Virus record (IMG/VR): IMGVR_UViG_3300047352_000079
Location: 1-30,926 of that record
Reading direction: 5' to 3' (one strand)
DNA length: 30,926 nucleotides
DNA from: a virus
The position numbers and the translations under genes are program-made. The notes beneath the pieces are model-generated. The model searched no databases and was not told where the DNA came from. It saw only the letters and a program-made list of their open reading frames with translations. This document shows positions 1 to 8,037 of this stretch, piece after piece; within the stretch, counting starts at the first letter, position 1; the number at the start of each line of letters is the position of its first letter.

Positions 1-1088
1 GCATCGTAACCAGTGCCTCCATTAGTAACTGCATCTACAGTATATCCACCAGCACCATCAGTGGTGATGGTAAATTCTGCATCTACCCCACTGCCACCAC
101 TTACCGTACCTGTTACGCCAGTAAAGGTCGCCGCACCAGTAGATGTGCCTGAGTTTACGATTACTGTAGAAACAGGGTTGTTGTTTTCAAAAGGATTCCA
201 AAATTCTGCGGAAAGTTGTGTGCTTTGCCCTAGAACATGTCTTTCAAAGCTAACACCCGCATTTGTTGTGCCAGTTAAAGAAAAAACCCCGTCTGTAGAC
301 CCATCAAGAGTGTCGCCACCTATAGACGCTACTGTAATCACCAAATCGTTTGCAGGCGTTAAACCACCTAACTGTGTACCTAATATTGTTATGGTGTCGC
401 TTACTGCGTAATCAACTCCAAGATCAGTAACAGTAACTACATAGGTACCCGAAGAGTTTACTACAGTAAATGTAGCCCCTGTTCCCGAACCACTTGTAGA
501 ATCTTGTGTGACCCCTGAATATGTTCCGGCTGTAACAACTGGAGTTCCTGACACTGTGGTTGTGAGTATCCCTGATGTTGTTGCTGTGGCAGAAGTGGTG
601 ATTTCATAGTTGTCTGCATCAATAACACGAGAGATTTGATGTTCTTTGTTTAATACCGCAGAGGTAATATTTCCACCAAGACTTTCGGCATTGGAAAAAG
701 TAACATAGTCAAACTGTGCCGCACCGTGTCCTGCATCTGTGACTGTAACCACAGAACTTTTGTGCGTTGCAGAAAAACTAACGGCTCCGTTTGCACTAGT
801 TGTTCTACGCACAGGTGTGATGTCGTTAAGGTTGCCGCCCTCTTCAATGTAGTATTTTAGATGGGAGCCGATGCCTAGATAGTTCGCGCCATCTAGTGCA
901 ATCCAGTTATGTAAAGCACGAGCCGTGCCTAGATAGGTGCTACTGGTGTACTTCTCCCACCCACCTATCTTTTCAGGAAAGCCAAACCGAAAGCGTATTT
1001 TATCGCAATCACGCCAGCCACCTTCATTAGAATACGAAGTGACTTCTCTGTTTATACCGGGTTTAAATTGTAATTTGGTAAGCGGCAT
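1..1088 (-). CDS. gp10-like short-tail structural protein, 3' end beyond the window
   Basis: The reading frame is open from an ATG at 1088 to the left edge (362 complete codons, no stop), so the C-terminus is missing. The protein begins MPLTKLQFKPGINREVTSYS and continues with GGWRDCDKIRFRFGFPEKIGGW. This opening is typical of podoviral tail proteins related to P22 gp10, which plugs and stabilises the packaged DNA at the head-tail junction; that assignment is from memory of the family. The first 95 residues look conserved. After about residue 175 the protein turns into Thr/Ser/Gly/Val-rich beta repeats: one unit contains GTGATFTVVNSSGTYVVTVT, and a second, similar unit with DAEFTITTDGAGGYTVDAVT lies next to the window edge. 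The start follows the stop of the 339-aa fibre gene by 1 nt. It is the distal gene seen of the late block. Gp10-like identity is fairly likely; exact role is inferred. Confidence 0.72.
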   Translation of the reverse strand, partial: MPLTKLQFKPGINREVTSYSNEGGWRDCDKIRFRFGFPEKIGGWEKYTSSTYLGTARALHNWIALDGANYLGIGSHLKYYIEEGGNLNDITPVRRTTSANGAVSFSATHKSSVVTVTDAGHGAAQFDYVTFSNAESLGGNITSAVLNKEHQISRVIDADNYEITTSATATTSGILTTTVSGTPVVTAGTYSGVTQDSTSGSGTGATFTVVNSSGTYVVTVTDLGVDYAVSDTITILGTQLGGLTPANDLVITVASIGGDTLDGSTDGVFSLTGTTNAGVSFERHVLGQSTQLSAEFWNPFENNNPVSTVIVNSGTSTGAATFTGVTGTVSGGSGVDAEFTITTDGAGGYTVDAVTNGGTGYD

Positions 1089-1089
1089 T

Positions 1090-2109
1090 TTACACCCCTG
1101 TCACTGAGCCATTTGTGGCTCCACCTGTTAAGGTGTCTAAAATACTGCTTCTACGGCTGTTACTTGTAGTCAAGCTAGTTGAAAGCCATCCCGGTTGAGA
1201 ATAAACGGTGGCTCCTGAGTCCATGTCAGTGGCCTTGGCGTTAGAAGCAAACCAAAAGTGACGCTGACCATTAATGACCCTAGAGCCAAAGGCTAAATCT
1301 CTAGCATCTCTGCCAAAATAAGTGTAAATAGTGTTTATAACATATGTTGATGTATCGCTAATGTTTAACGCGCCAGAGCCATCTAAAGGAAAAATGGATG
1401 AAATATTATATGACCCTGAACCTCTATTACTGTAATCAAGTTCGTTGTATGTCCAGCTTGCAGTGAACGTGTTACCAGAGCGCGTAAGTTTACAGTTAAA
1501 GCCAACGCCATAATCACTGTGATAAATGTCAGGGGCTGAAGCGCCGCCAAAACCACCTACAAAATTCATCTGTGCAGAGCCGTTGCCAGAGAAGGTGGAG
1601 TTAAACCCTTCACTGGTTGAACCTGTCACAGACCCATTATTTGTAACAGCGACAGTTTGAGAACTTAAATTGTTTATAGCATATGCGCCTGTGGAAGTAA
1701 TTGTACCGTTATTAGTTATAGTTAGTGTACCCGCCGCACCAGAAGGATATTTAATTGCGTCTGTTCCAACGCTACTAGAAACGGTTATGCTAGCATTTAC
1801 AACAATTCTTTTTGGGTAGTTAACGGTGTAGTCAGAACCAAATATAGTAGACGCATCTTGGTCTGTGTCATTAGAAGAAAATGTTTTTTGAAAAGCTCTC
1901 TCTTGAGAGTGAAAGTTACCCAAGGAAAACGCACCACTTGTCGGCACATTTGCAGATAAATTAACAGCGTTGCTGTTTCCAGCTAACGAGCGTACCAGAC
2001 TACCACCTCTGTAGTAGTCCGCCATAGATATAGCGGTGTTACTACCAGTATTGTACTCCGTTCTGAGGTCGCCAAAACTGATAGGATTTCCAGATGCTGG
2101 TAGAGCCAT
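1090..2109 (-). CDS. Fibre/structural protein, 339 aa
   Basis: The N-terminus MALPASGNPISFGDLRTEYN followed by ISMADYYRGG is a recurrent anchor in phage virion proteins, where a short GDL-type motif precedes a variable beta-rich region. Residues from about 75 onward are rich in Ser, Thr, Asn and Gly, with no enzyme motif. A segment around residues 125-165 (TLTITNNGTITSTGAYAINN) resembles beta-helix or beta-solenoid repeats in which NNG corners recur. The gene overlaps the upstream fibre gene by 1 nt and is followed 1 nt later by the gp10-like gene. I infer an accessory fibre or receptor-binding protein; no specific ligand can be named. Confidence 0.72.
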   Translation of the reverse strand: MALPASGNPISFGDLRTEYNTGSNTAISMADYYRGGSLVRSLAGNSNAVNLSANVPTSGAFSLGNFHSQERAFQKTFSSNDTDQDASTIFGSDYTVNYPKRIVVNASITVSSSVGTDAIKYPSGAAGTLTITNNGTITSTGAYAINNLSSQTVAVTNNGSVTGSTSEGFNSTFSGNGSAQMNFVGGFGGASAPDIYHSDYGVGFNCKLTRSGNTFTASWTYNELDYSNRGSGSYNISSIFPLDGSGALNISDTSTYVINTIYTYFGRDARDLAFGSRVINGQRHFWFASNAKATDMDSGATVYSQPGWLSTSLTTSNSRRSSILDTLTGGATNGSVTGV

Positions 2110-2747
2110 TAAGGTGTTCCATAAGCCGTAATATTATCAGAGGCGACAACCGCGCCTGTGTTAGATAGTTTAAATACCGTAGTCCCATTATACTTGAACC
2201 GAAGATCATTACTCCCTGGAGCAAGTTCAATTTCCCATTTACTAGAACCAAACAAAATTGCGTTTCCGTTTGTATCTAAGTCACCGCCCAACTGCGGAGT
2301 TGTGTCGTTCACAAGGTCAGTGGGGGCAGCAAGAGTGCTAGTGAAATCTGATACCTGTGCACCCGCACCTGCGCCATCCGCATAAATAATAGAGGTGTCG
2401 CCATTGTTTACAGTTGCTATGCCGCCCGTGCCTTGCCTAAATTCAACTTGCTGACCAGAGTTGTTCTGCACAAAATATAGCTTCTCCTGGTCATTGGGGC
2501 TAATGGTAATAAGGGTTGTACCTGTTGGCGCACCGCCTAAAACCAACACTTTATAATGCCCGTCAGAAGGCTGCCCATCGGTGGTGGTCAGGGTGTGGCT
2601 AGTTCCCGCAAGTGTTATTGCACCAACACCGCCAGCAACACGGTCAATAATATCAAAGTTTGTATTTACAGTCGCACCCCAAGCACCCGCCTGTTCACCT
2701 GAACCGGGCTTTTGTATGCCTGAGTTTGAAGTATATGTACTTGCCAT
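2109..2747 (-). CDS. Tail fibre-like protein, 212 aa
   Basis: The opening (SNSGIQKPGSGEQAGAWGAT, then NTNFDIIDR) is a widespread phage fibre anchor of the form S..GI.....GEQ.G.WG...NTNFD. The middle (about residues 40-125) is beta-rich with a PNDQEKLYFVQN motif and the metal- or turn-like IYADGAGAGAQV. The end (about 150-212) resembles the shaft-to-tip region of fibres, with TTPQLGGDLDTNGN. It starts at 2747, immediately after the stop of the preceding fibre gene. Virion role is likely. Whether it is a shaft or an adhesive tip cannot be decided by eye. Confidence 0.75.
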   Translation of the reverse strand: MASTYTSNSGIQKPGSGEQAGAWGATVNTNFDIIDRVAGGVGAITLAGTSHTLTTTDGQPSDGHYKVLVLGGAPTGTTLITISPNDQEKLYFVQNNSGQQVEFRQGTGGIATVNNGDTSIIYADGAGAGAQVSDFTSTLAAPTDLVNDTTPQLGGDLDTNGNAILFGSSKWEIELAPGSNDLRFKYNGTTVFKLSNTGAVVASDNITAYGTP

Positions 2748-3470
2748 TTAGACCACCTTCTCAATCCACTGCTCTATTGTACCACCAGCGTTGATTTGTG
2801 TCCATGTATCACCGCTATGTGTAATAGGCGTCCAGTTTTCTACGCCGCCTGTTGCCGCGTTTATATTTACCCAAAGCAGTTCGCCAAAAGTGCTCTGTAC
2901 GAATAGATGTACCATATCAGATTCTGCTGGAACAATTAAGCCACCAAGACTAGATTGGTCAAACTGCGAAATCTGCGTTGAGTTACCACTAAAGATAACA
3001 CTAAGTATGGTATCCCCCTGCTCGAAGCTGGCATCCATTTCTGCCGCACCACCCGCTAATTTATTAGCTAGTGCAGACTGTATGGTCGTGAAGTCCTGCT
3101 CTGATACACCACCTAGAACCGCTACGCCGTCAGAGACTTGTGTGAAACTGAAGTCCTGGTTTGACGCACCCTTTAGTATGGCTTGCGGTGTTGTTGTCTG
3201 TGTGGTGTTGATTACCTGTGCAGATATCCCCGTAGCAAAGCGGGTAAGGTCAGAGCTTAGTACAAAGTCCGTGGAGCTTTCAACAAGACCCACGAGAATG
3301 CCAACACCAACCGAGGTCTTAGTAGCAATGGCGGACATTTCTGCCCCGCCATCCGCCACCAATGTAGCGGTGTTTACTGCCTGAAAGTTTGCATCAGACG
3401 TAGACGTGCCGAACGCAATGATACCGTGCGCCGCTATAGCTCTTTCAGATAATGCAAACTCACCGAACAT
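2748..3470 (-). CDS. Fibre/structural protein with internal repeats, 240 aa
   Basis: The N-terminus MFGEFALSERAIAAHG matches a short anchor (FG.FA..E) seen in many phage virion proteins. The interior carries degenerate repeats in which GGAEM or GASNQ/GVSEQ-type turns recur: GGAEMSA near residue 42, GASNQDF near 105, GVSEQDF near 121 and GGAAEMDA near 140. The C-terminus (VENWTPITHSGDTWTQINAG) is a Trp-containing tail common at the ends of such proteins. It overlaps the 195-aa fibre gene by 1 nt. Function beyond an external structural protein is not visible. Confidence 0.68.
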   Translation of the reverse strand: MFGEFALSERAIAAHGIIAFGTSTSDANFQAVNTATLVADGGAEMSAIATKTSVGVGILVGLVESSTDFVLSSDLTRFATGISAQVINTTQTTTPQAILKGASNQDFSFTQVSDGVAVLGGVSEQDFTTIQSALANKLAGGAAEMDASFEQGDTILSVIFSGNSTQISQFDQSSLGGLIVPAESDMVHLFVQSTFGELLWVNINAATGGVENWTPITHSGDTWTQINAGGTIEQWIEKVV

Positions 3471-4057
3471 TAGCCAGCAATCTCCATTAAAACAAACGCG
3501 CTTCCTGATGCTATGCTATCGCTCCCTGAATCGTTTTCAGCGCGATTCCATGCCATAAACTCATTATTGCTAGAAGCCAATTTAGGAGTTCCTCTATTCC
3601 CGGAACTAACAGTCCCTTGGATACCCCCACCTTTAATAGAGTAGGTGATTGCAGATGTTGTTGCGGGGTTATCAAGATACTGAAAACTAATTGCATTAGG
3701 GCTGTAAGCATTGTCACTATATTGCCCTGTCCCCAAAAACCCAACAGCATTCATTGTTGTGTCTGTGCTATTTCCAATAACTGTAGAATCTCTTAAAAGC
3801 CAGAAGCAAACGTCATTGTTGTTACCAAAATGAAACATCCCATAAAACATTACTAAGATTTTACTGGACGTTGAAGAAGGGGTTATTGTAGCGGTAGCGG
3901 GGCAAGCAATAGCGTCGCCATTGGCTGAAGTTGTAGTCTTCGACTGAGTATCAGACCAACCTTGGACAACCTGCAACACCGTACCACTAGACAGCTTAGA
4001 AGACGGCACTGTGGTGCTTGTTCCCATTAAGTCAGCAAGTGTTCTAGCATTACTCAT
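3470..4057 (-). CDS. Fibre head protein of the SGTVLQVVQ family, 195 aa
   Basis: This is one of three paralogues in the window, with 4937-5494 and 10121-10666. All share SGTVLQV(V) near the N-terminus, a TITPSSTSSKILV-type strand, RDST, a FxxLDxPATxSxITY segment and a C-terminal MEIAG or MEIGG. The preceding residues, TLADLMGTSTTVPSSKLSSG, look like the trimerising NA-K-L type anchor of fibre proteins. This family is common in marine and enteric phage fibre clusters, and its fold is probably a beta-sandwich head (inference). The gene lies between the chaperone-like gene and a repeat-containing fibre gene, with gaps of a few bases. Confidence 0.75.
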   Translation of the reverse strand: MSNARTLADLMGTSTTVPSSKLSSGTVLQVVQGWSDTQSKTTTSANGDAIACPATATITPSSTSSKILVMFYGMFHFGNNNDVCFWLLRDSTVIGNSTDTTMNAVGFLGTGQYSDNAYSPNAISFQYLDNPATTSAITYSIKGGGIQGTVSSGNRGTPKLASSNNEFMAWNRAENDSGSDSIASGSAFVLMEIAG

Positions 4058-4060
4058 AGC

Positions 4061-4453
4061 TTACTCCGGCTTTACAGGCCACACTACATCGTCCAGTGAG
4101 GTGTATGTGTTAGTGATGTCTCGCAGTGCCTGACGATAGGCAGTACGTTCTGCGGTCATAGTAAGGTCAGACGATGCCCACCAATCTGTGTCTGCAATAC
4201 GCTTGTTGCGCTCCTCGCGCAGTAGCTTCATAGGCTCCGCTGCGTTAAGCTCGGCTAACTTATCTTCAACCGCGTTCCATGTAACGCCCTGCCAATCGTC
4301 ATCTTCGCTAGACTCGATAGCCGTACCGTTGTCATCTACGCCAACAACCACAGAGAACATAGTGTTAAACTCATAGGCATCGGCTGGCTCACCGCGTAGA
4401 ACCCACTGAAGGTCTGGATTTAATGCTGATATTGCGTCTGATACTGTTGCCAT
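4061..4453 (-). CDS. Tail fibre assembly chaperone-like protein, 130 aa
   Basis: The C-terminal third contains LREERNKRIADTDWWASSDL followed by ERTAYRQALRDIT, matching the R-x-x-R-x-x-x-L-x-x-(S/T)DW motif and YRQALRD segment of phage tail-assembly chaperone proteins. In those families the protein helps a fibre fold or oligomerise and is usually encoded beside its client. The N-terminal part (about residues 1-75) is acidic and not distinctive (NPDLQWVLRG, then VVVGVDDNG). It sits inside the fibre array, flanked by a C1q-like fibre and an SGTVLQVVQ-type fibre, either of which could be its client. The family is assigned with fair confidence; the client is unknown. Confidence 0.75.
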   Translation of the reverse strand: MATVSDAISALNPDLQWVLRGEPADAYEFNTMFSVVVGVDDNGTAIESSEDDDWQGVTWNAVEDKLAELNAAEPMKLLREERNKRIADTDWWASSDLTMTAERTAYRQALRDITNTYTSLDDVVWPVKPE

Positions 4454-4457
4454 GATT

Positions 4458-4940
4458 TTAACCTATTTTAACCATTGACCAATGCCCAACGGTAGTATTG
4501 TCAGAGGCACCGTATATTTCCATAGAGCCTTGTGCCTTAAATTCCACTGTATCAGAGGCAGAAAGGCTCCAAGCAAAACAACCCGCCACTGTAGACCAAG
4601 CCTCTCCAGTTCCAGCGGCGGCATAACCCGCCCTAAACTGTTTTGTGCCATTATAAAAAAACTCTATGCCATTAGTTGCAGAAGATATTACAGAAAGAGA
4701 AATCAAATATACACCTGCCACAGAAACTGTGCAAACACCGCTTGATTCAGTGATTCCGTTGGATTCTGCCAACCTCCAGTCCACTATTGTTGCGCCAGCA
4801 GAATAAGTCGCCTGTGCGTTTCTTAACAAAGTTATGTATTGAAGTTGGCTTGTTGAAATAATACCACTGCTATCAATCGTGAGCGCGGCGTTCGAGTTCG
4901 TTGGGTCTTGAATCTCGGAGACTTTTAATATGCTGGTCAT
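4458..4940 (-). CDS. Fibre protein with C1q/TNF-like head, 160 aa
   Basis: Residues 1-30 (MTSILKVSEIQDPTNSNAAL, then TIDSSGII) form the same short anchor seen in the 194-aa neighbour. From about residue 52 the sequence reads like a C1q/TNF-type jelly roll: GVCTVSVAGVYLISLSV at about 68-84, FFYNGTK at 94-100, FAWSLSASDTVEFKA at 122-136 and a terminal HWSMVKIG. C1q-like heads are trimeric binding domains known on several phage fibres. The fold call rests on pattern resemblance and has not been tested. The start overlaps the stop of the 185-aa gene by 4 nt, suggesting translational coupling. Confidence 0.7.
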   Translation of the reverse strand: MTSILKVSEIQDPTNSNAALTIDSSGIISTSQLQYITLLRNAQATYSAGATIVDWRLAESNGITESSGVCTVSVAGVYLISLSVISSATNGIEFFYNGTKQFRAGYAAAGTGEAWSTVAGCFAWSLSASDTVEFKAQGSMEIYGASDNTTVGHWSMVKIG

Positions 4941-5494
4941 CCGCCTATCTCCATTAATGTAAGTGTAGACAAGGGGATAGAATCATACCCAGATGTTCCA
5001 CCATCTTGAAAAGCGGCAGACCTATTTAAATACCAAGTTACAGTGCCGTATGCGGCAATTTGTATTTTATATGTAATCTGACTTGCAGTAGCAGGCTCGT
5101 CTAAAAAAGATATGCCTTGCGGAAGAACGTGGTATTGCCCGTAACTAGAATAAGCATTGTAAGAGTTTGAAACGGCTGAAGCAACTCCTCTAGTGCCTTC
5201 TTGAGTTCCCAATCCTACGGGAGTGGAATCTCTCACGATTCTGGATTTTGTCTGATAACCAGTGGCACTGTTGCCTAAAAAAACTTCATATTTTATCAAA
5301 ATTTTTGAAGAAGAGCTTGAGGGCGTAATGTTTGCTTGTAGTCCACTATCCGCAAAAACATTAGTTCCAGCACCTGTAACCCCTGAAGTGGTTGTGCCAA
5401 TTGTATCCTGAACCACCTGTAACACATGACCCGGAATCTCAATCCCGTTGCCGCTGGTCTTCTCGTTTATTGTATCTACATATAATGTTGACAT
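4937..5494 (-). CDS. Fibre head protein of the SGTVLQVVQ family, 185 aa
   Basis: A paralogue of the proteins at 3470-4057 and 10121-10666. Here the anchor is MSTLYVDTINEKTSGNGIEI, followed by PGHVLQVVQD in place of SGTVLQV. The head carries NITPSSSSSKILIKYE, RDSTPVG, ISFLDEPATASQITYK and a C-terminal LMEIGG, all in the same order as its relatives. The different N-terminus on a conserved head suggests exchange of anchors and heads. It is followed by a 4-nt overlap with the C1q-like fibre gene. Function as a receptor-binding or accessory fibre is inferred. Confidence 0.74.
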   Translation of the reverse strand: MSTLYVDTINEKTSGNGIEIPGHVLQVVQDTIGTTTSGVTGAGTNVFADSGLQANITPSSSSSKILIKYEVFLGNSATGYQTKSRIVRDSTPVGLGTQEGTRGVASAVSNSYNAYSSYGQYHVLPQGISFLDEPATASQITYKIQIAAYGTVTWYLNRSAAFQDGGTSGYDSIPLSTLTLMEIGG

Positions 5495-5502
5495 TATTTA
5501 AC

Positions 5503-6087
5503 CTATGCGTACATAATTCTAATAGTGCCAGAATCGAAAGTTCCAGCAGTAGGAAAGAATCGTATTCTGTCTAACTCGCCAGACAATTCCTTGTACCCCA
5601 TCATAGTTGCAAAATAGCCGTCATAATTAGTTACAAAAATTCTAGCTTCCATTATCCACTTGTTACTTCCAGCGTGAAATAATTCACCCTTGAAGTAAAA
5701 ATCACTACTGGTGTTAGTCCACCCATAGTTTCTCCAAGAATCGCTACTTACAGAACTACCGCCAGTAACAAATGAATTTGTTCCATAATGAGACTGTCTA
5801 GCATAGCCAGTGGTTTCAAATCCCCCGCTATCGCCTATTCGAATGTCAATAGTTGCTGTTGCAGAAAAAGAAAGCCCCCAGCAAGTGAATTTAACTACCT
5901 CTACGCCACTTGGTATTCCTGTAAAATCAACCGTGCTACTGCCACTTGCGGATTGTGCGCTAACAGCAGTAAGAACTCCCGGAGCCGATGGACTTGTGTT
6001 AAAAGACACAACACCAGCACTATCAATCGTCATAGCAGACGTCCCCGCCGCATTTCGTATCTGGTCTACATTTATTATCGAAGCCAT
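5503..6087 (-). CDS. Fibre protein with VDFTGIPSG-type head, 194 aa
   Basis: The anchor MASIINVDQIRNAAGTSAMT, then IDSAGVV, matches the anchor of the C1q-like gene (V.xI......A.TIDS.G). The head begins at about residue 50 with STVDFTGIPSGVEVVKFTCW and continues with DIRIGDSGGFETTGY. This arrangement is frequent in fibre proteins of marine phages, though its ligand is not known to me. The Trp/Tyr/Phe-rich C-terminal half (SWRNYGWTNTSSDFYFKGEL) suggests a compact beta domain. It is separated by 7-8 nt from its neighbours on both sides. Confidence 0.72.
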   Translation of the reverse strand: MASIINVDQIRNAAGTSAMTIDSAGVVSFNTSPSAPGVLTAVSAQSASGSSTVDFTGIPSGVEVVKFTCWGLSFSATATIDIRIGDSGGFETTGYARQSHYGTNSFVTGGSSVSSDSWRNYGWTNTSSDFYFKGELFHAGSNKWIMEARIFVTNYDGYFATMMGYKELSGELDRIRFFPTAGTFDSGTIRIMYA

Positions 6088-6094
6088 GCCTGCC

Positions 6095-6823
6095 TCACAG
6101 TATTGTCAGATTACCGTTTACGGTAATGCTGGTTGAAGTATCAATCGTCAGCGGCCCTATTGCCAATGCATTCTTAGTCGAGCCTATCGTGGTGTTCTGG
6201 TCTACCGTCTGGTCATTCGTGCGGAACACCGCCGTATCTACCGTGGTATTGGTTGTCTGGAATGACGGCGCGGTTATCTCGCCTGCAAACGTACCACCAG
6301 AAGCCTTACTTACTGTATCAGTTACGGTAAATGCACGATAGGCTCTAATGACAAGTTCGTCATTTAGTGCAGCCGCAGAAGCTAAAGTAATCGTATCACC
6401 GTTGCTGGCAGTAAAGTCTGATGTGTCCAGATGCACACCATTCAAATATACATCCACATCGTTGCCAGAGAAAGCTAATATAGTGCCTATGTTATCTGCA
6501 CCTGTAAACGCGGTCTGCCCAGCAGTTGCCACATACTTATATAACTGCATCCCGTAGCTGGTTGGCTGGTCAACGGCGCGGCCAAAAAACCTGACTGTAA
6601 TCACATCAGCATTAGCTGGCGCGGCAGAGAAGGTTAGAGTATTGCCTTGGGCGGTATATGCGGCAGAGACGCCCGGCTCTTGCACCACGTTACCGATAGT
6701 CACAATAAGAGCCTCGCCGCTTACAACAGACTGAGCAAGCGTAAAGGCTGTAGTGCTTCCGTCACCTGTAAAGGTCTGAAAGGTGATATCACCTACATTT
6801 GGGTCTATTCCTAGATACGCCAT
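6095..6823 (-). CDS. Fibre protein with two tandem QEPG-type beta domains, 242 aa
   Basis: Residues about 14-85 contain FTGDGSTTAFTLAQSVVSGE, then VVQEPGVSAAYTAQGNTLTF and SAAPANADVITVRFFG. This small beta domain recurs in phage fibres and is also present in the 133-aa protein at 9720-10121. A second, diverged unit follows at about 86-165 (YKYVATAGQTAFTGADN, DVYLNGVHLDTSDFTASNGD, DELVIRAYRAF). The C-terminal part (GEITAPSFQTTNTTVDTAVF onward) looks like a shaft that ends in TVNGNLTIL. It overlaps the 66-aa gene by 1 nt. A structural shaft or adaptor within the fibre apparatus is the best guess. Confidence 0.74.
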   Translation of the reverse strand: MAYLGIDPNVGDITFQTFTGDGSTTAFTLAQSVVSGEALIVTIGNVVQEPGVSAAYTAQGNTLTFSAAPANADVITVRFFGRAVDQPTSYGMQLYKYVATAGQTAFTGADNIGTILAFSGNDVDVYLNGVHLDTSDFTASNGDTITLASAAALNDELVIRAYRAFTVTDTVSKASGGTFAGEITAPSFQTTNTTVDTAVFRTNDQTVDQNTTIGSTKNALAIGPLTIDTSTSITVNGNLTIL

Positions 6824-7023
6824 TAGTCTGCGTCCTGTATTGTGAAGCTGTCATCAGCATCATCGTGTTTAGCTTTGATAGCGGCATAGTGGCGGTTGCT
6901 TGTGTCAAGGGGGACGAACAATGTTTCACCATCAATGACTGCTTCAATGTGTATATTGCTGTTAAGAACAGTAGTGCCATCAGCGTCATATTCATTTACA
7001 TATTGTGCGCTAGTAATTTTCAT
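6823..7023 (-). CDS. Small fibre-cluster protein, 66 aa
   Basis: A short acidic protein with the motif FVPLDTSNRHYAAIKAK at about residues 36-52. A V-P-x-D-x-x-N-R-H-Y motif recurs in small proteins beside phage tail-fibre genes, where it may be an accessory or chaperone-type protein; no role has been proven to my knowledge. No signal peptide or membrane segment is visible. The start falls directly after the stop of the 334-aa fibre gene, and its own stop overlaps the next start. The conserved motif and tight packing argue that it is a real gene. Confidence 0.68.
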   Translation of the reverse strand: MKITSAQYVNEYDADGTTVLNSNIHIEAVIDGETLFVPLDTSNRHYAAIKAKHDDADDSFTIQDAD

Positions 7024-8028
7024 CTATAACTCCGCATCTGCTGTCCAAGAAAAGAAACAACTTTCAATGTCACTACCGCTAAATGAGTGTATAATGCCAT
7101 CAATATTAGCACCAACATTTCCAACGACTGACCCACTAGAGCCAGCAGTTTTTGTCTGTGTTACCGTAGGGCTAGCCCTCTTTTGAACCATAAAGTGATT
7201 TGTCTGTCTTTGTATTTGTGCGCCAGAACTACCATTCATAAAGTAAACAGAATCTGCGTAAGTCTTTTCATAATACCTCTGACACCTAGCCAACTCATCT
7301 GCATAGCTACGATGCTCAAAATCTGTCGCTGTATCGCCTACTTCAAGTTTTACGCCTGTGATTTGCCATGTCGCACTATTGGTTGCTACAACATCCGTTG
7401 CATTACTTCCCGCAATATCATTGTTAGCCGCCCAAGCATTTGCTGTTGACTTAAAGTCAGCCCCAGCACCTACGCTAAAGGTTGTTGTAATTCCAGCACC
7501 ATTTGTCGTTAAATAAGTGCCAGATGTATCGCCAGCAAATGTTATGGTTTTTCTTTCCCAAGTGTTTGCAGAGTTAATTGTGTACTCAAAAGGATAAGTT
7601 CTGTTGTATCCATTACTGTTTCTAATTGCACCACCAAAAGTCCCTGTTAAAGATGACTTTACATAGAAAGACAAAGTTGCTGTCTTAGCGTTAGCTGTTC
7701 CATAAAGTAAATGTGCGCCTGTATATCCTTCTAGCTGTTGCTGAATAAGAAAGTAATCACTAGAAACAGGGGTGTAAGCAGAAAGGCTAGTAAGTTTTAC
7801 TGAGTTTTGAAAACCAACAGGAGCATCCGTTACTTGTTGGGCAGAAAACTTTGACGCTTGGCTTAAAGAACATTTCCATCTGTCTGCACTAAACTGACCA
7901 TTGGTAGGTGTTATGCTTGAGCCACCATTTCTTTGATCAATAGCAAAGTTACCATTGATGATAAGATTCTTACCCGGTCCCAAAACATCGGTAGTCACAG
8001 AGTTTGTTTGTATCTTGCTTATTGGCAT
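7024..8028 (-). CDS. Tail fibre with carbohydrate-binding-like domain, 334 aa
   Basis: After a short anchor (MPISKIQTNSV), residues from about 19 read GPGKNLIINGNFAIDQRNGG. This NLIINGNF-type opening is followed by DRWK, LSFYVKSSLTGTFGGAIRNS, WERKTITFAGDTSGTY and ITGVKLEVGD, then FEHRSYADELARCQRYYEK at about 237-255. This order is characteristic of phage fibre proteins carrying a beta-sandwich domain similar to carbohydrate-binding modules; its usual role is host-surface recognition. About 80 residues after RYYEK are probably a separate tip. An AGGAGA ribosome-binding site sits upstream of the ATG. It follows the oxygenase-like gene by 9 nt and is the longest fibre in this part of the array, making it a prime candidate for the main receptor-binding protein. 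Confidence 0.8.
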   Translation of the reverse strand: MPISKIQTNSVTTDVLGPGKNLIINGNFAIDQRNGGSSITPTNGQFSADRWKCSLSQASKFSAQQVTDAPVGFQNSVKLTSLSAYTPVSSDYFLIQQQLEGYTGAHLLYGTANAKTATLSFYVKSSLTGTFGGAIRNSNGYNRTYPFEYTINSANTWERKTITFAGDTSGTYLTTNGAGITTTFSVGAGADFKSTANAWAANNDIAGSNATDVVATNSATWQITGVKLEVGDTATDFEHRSYADELARCQRYYEKTYADSVYFMNGSSGAQIQRQTNHFMVQKRASPTVTQTKTAGSSGSVVGNVGANIDGIIHSFSGSDIESCFFSWTADAEL

Positions 8029-8037
8029 TACGTTCTC

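Noticed and set aside
2791-3384. Plus-strand open frame of 197 aa
   Set aside because: It is antisense to a fibre gene whose frame is supported by conserved motifs and tight gene packing. The translation (VSPLCVIGVQFSTPPVAAFI) is low-complexity Ser/Thr/Val of the kind produced by antisense of fibre genes.
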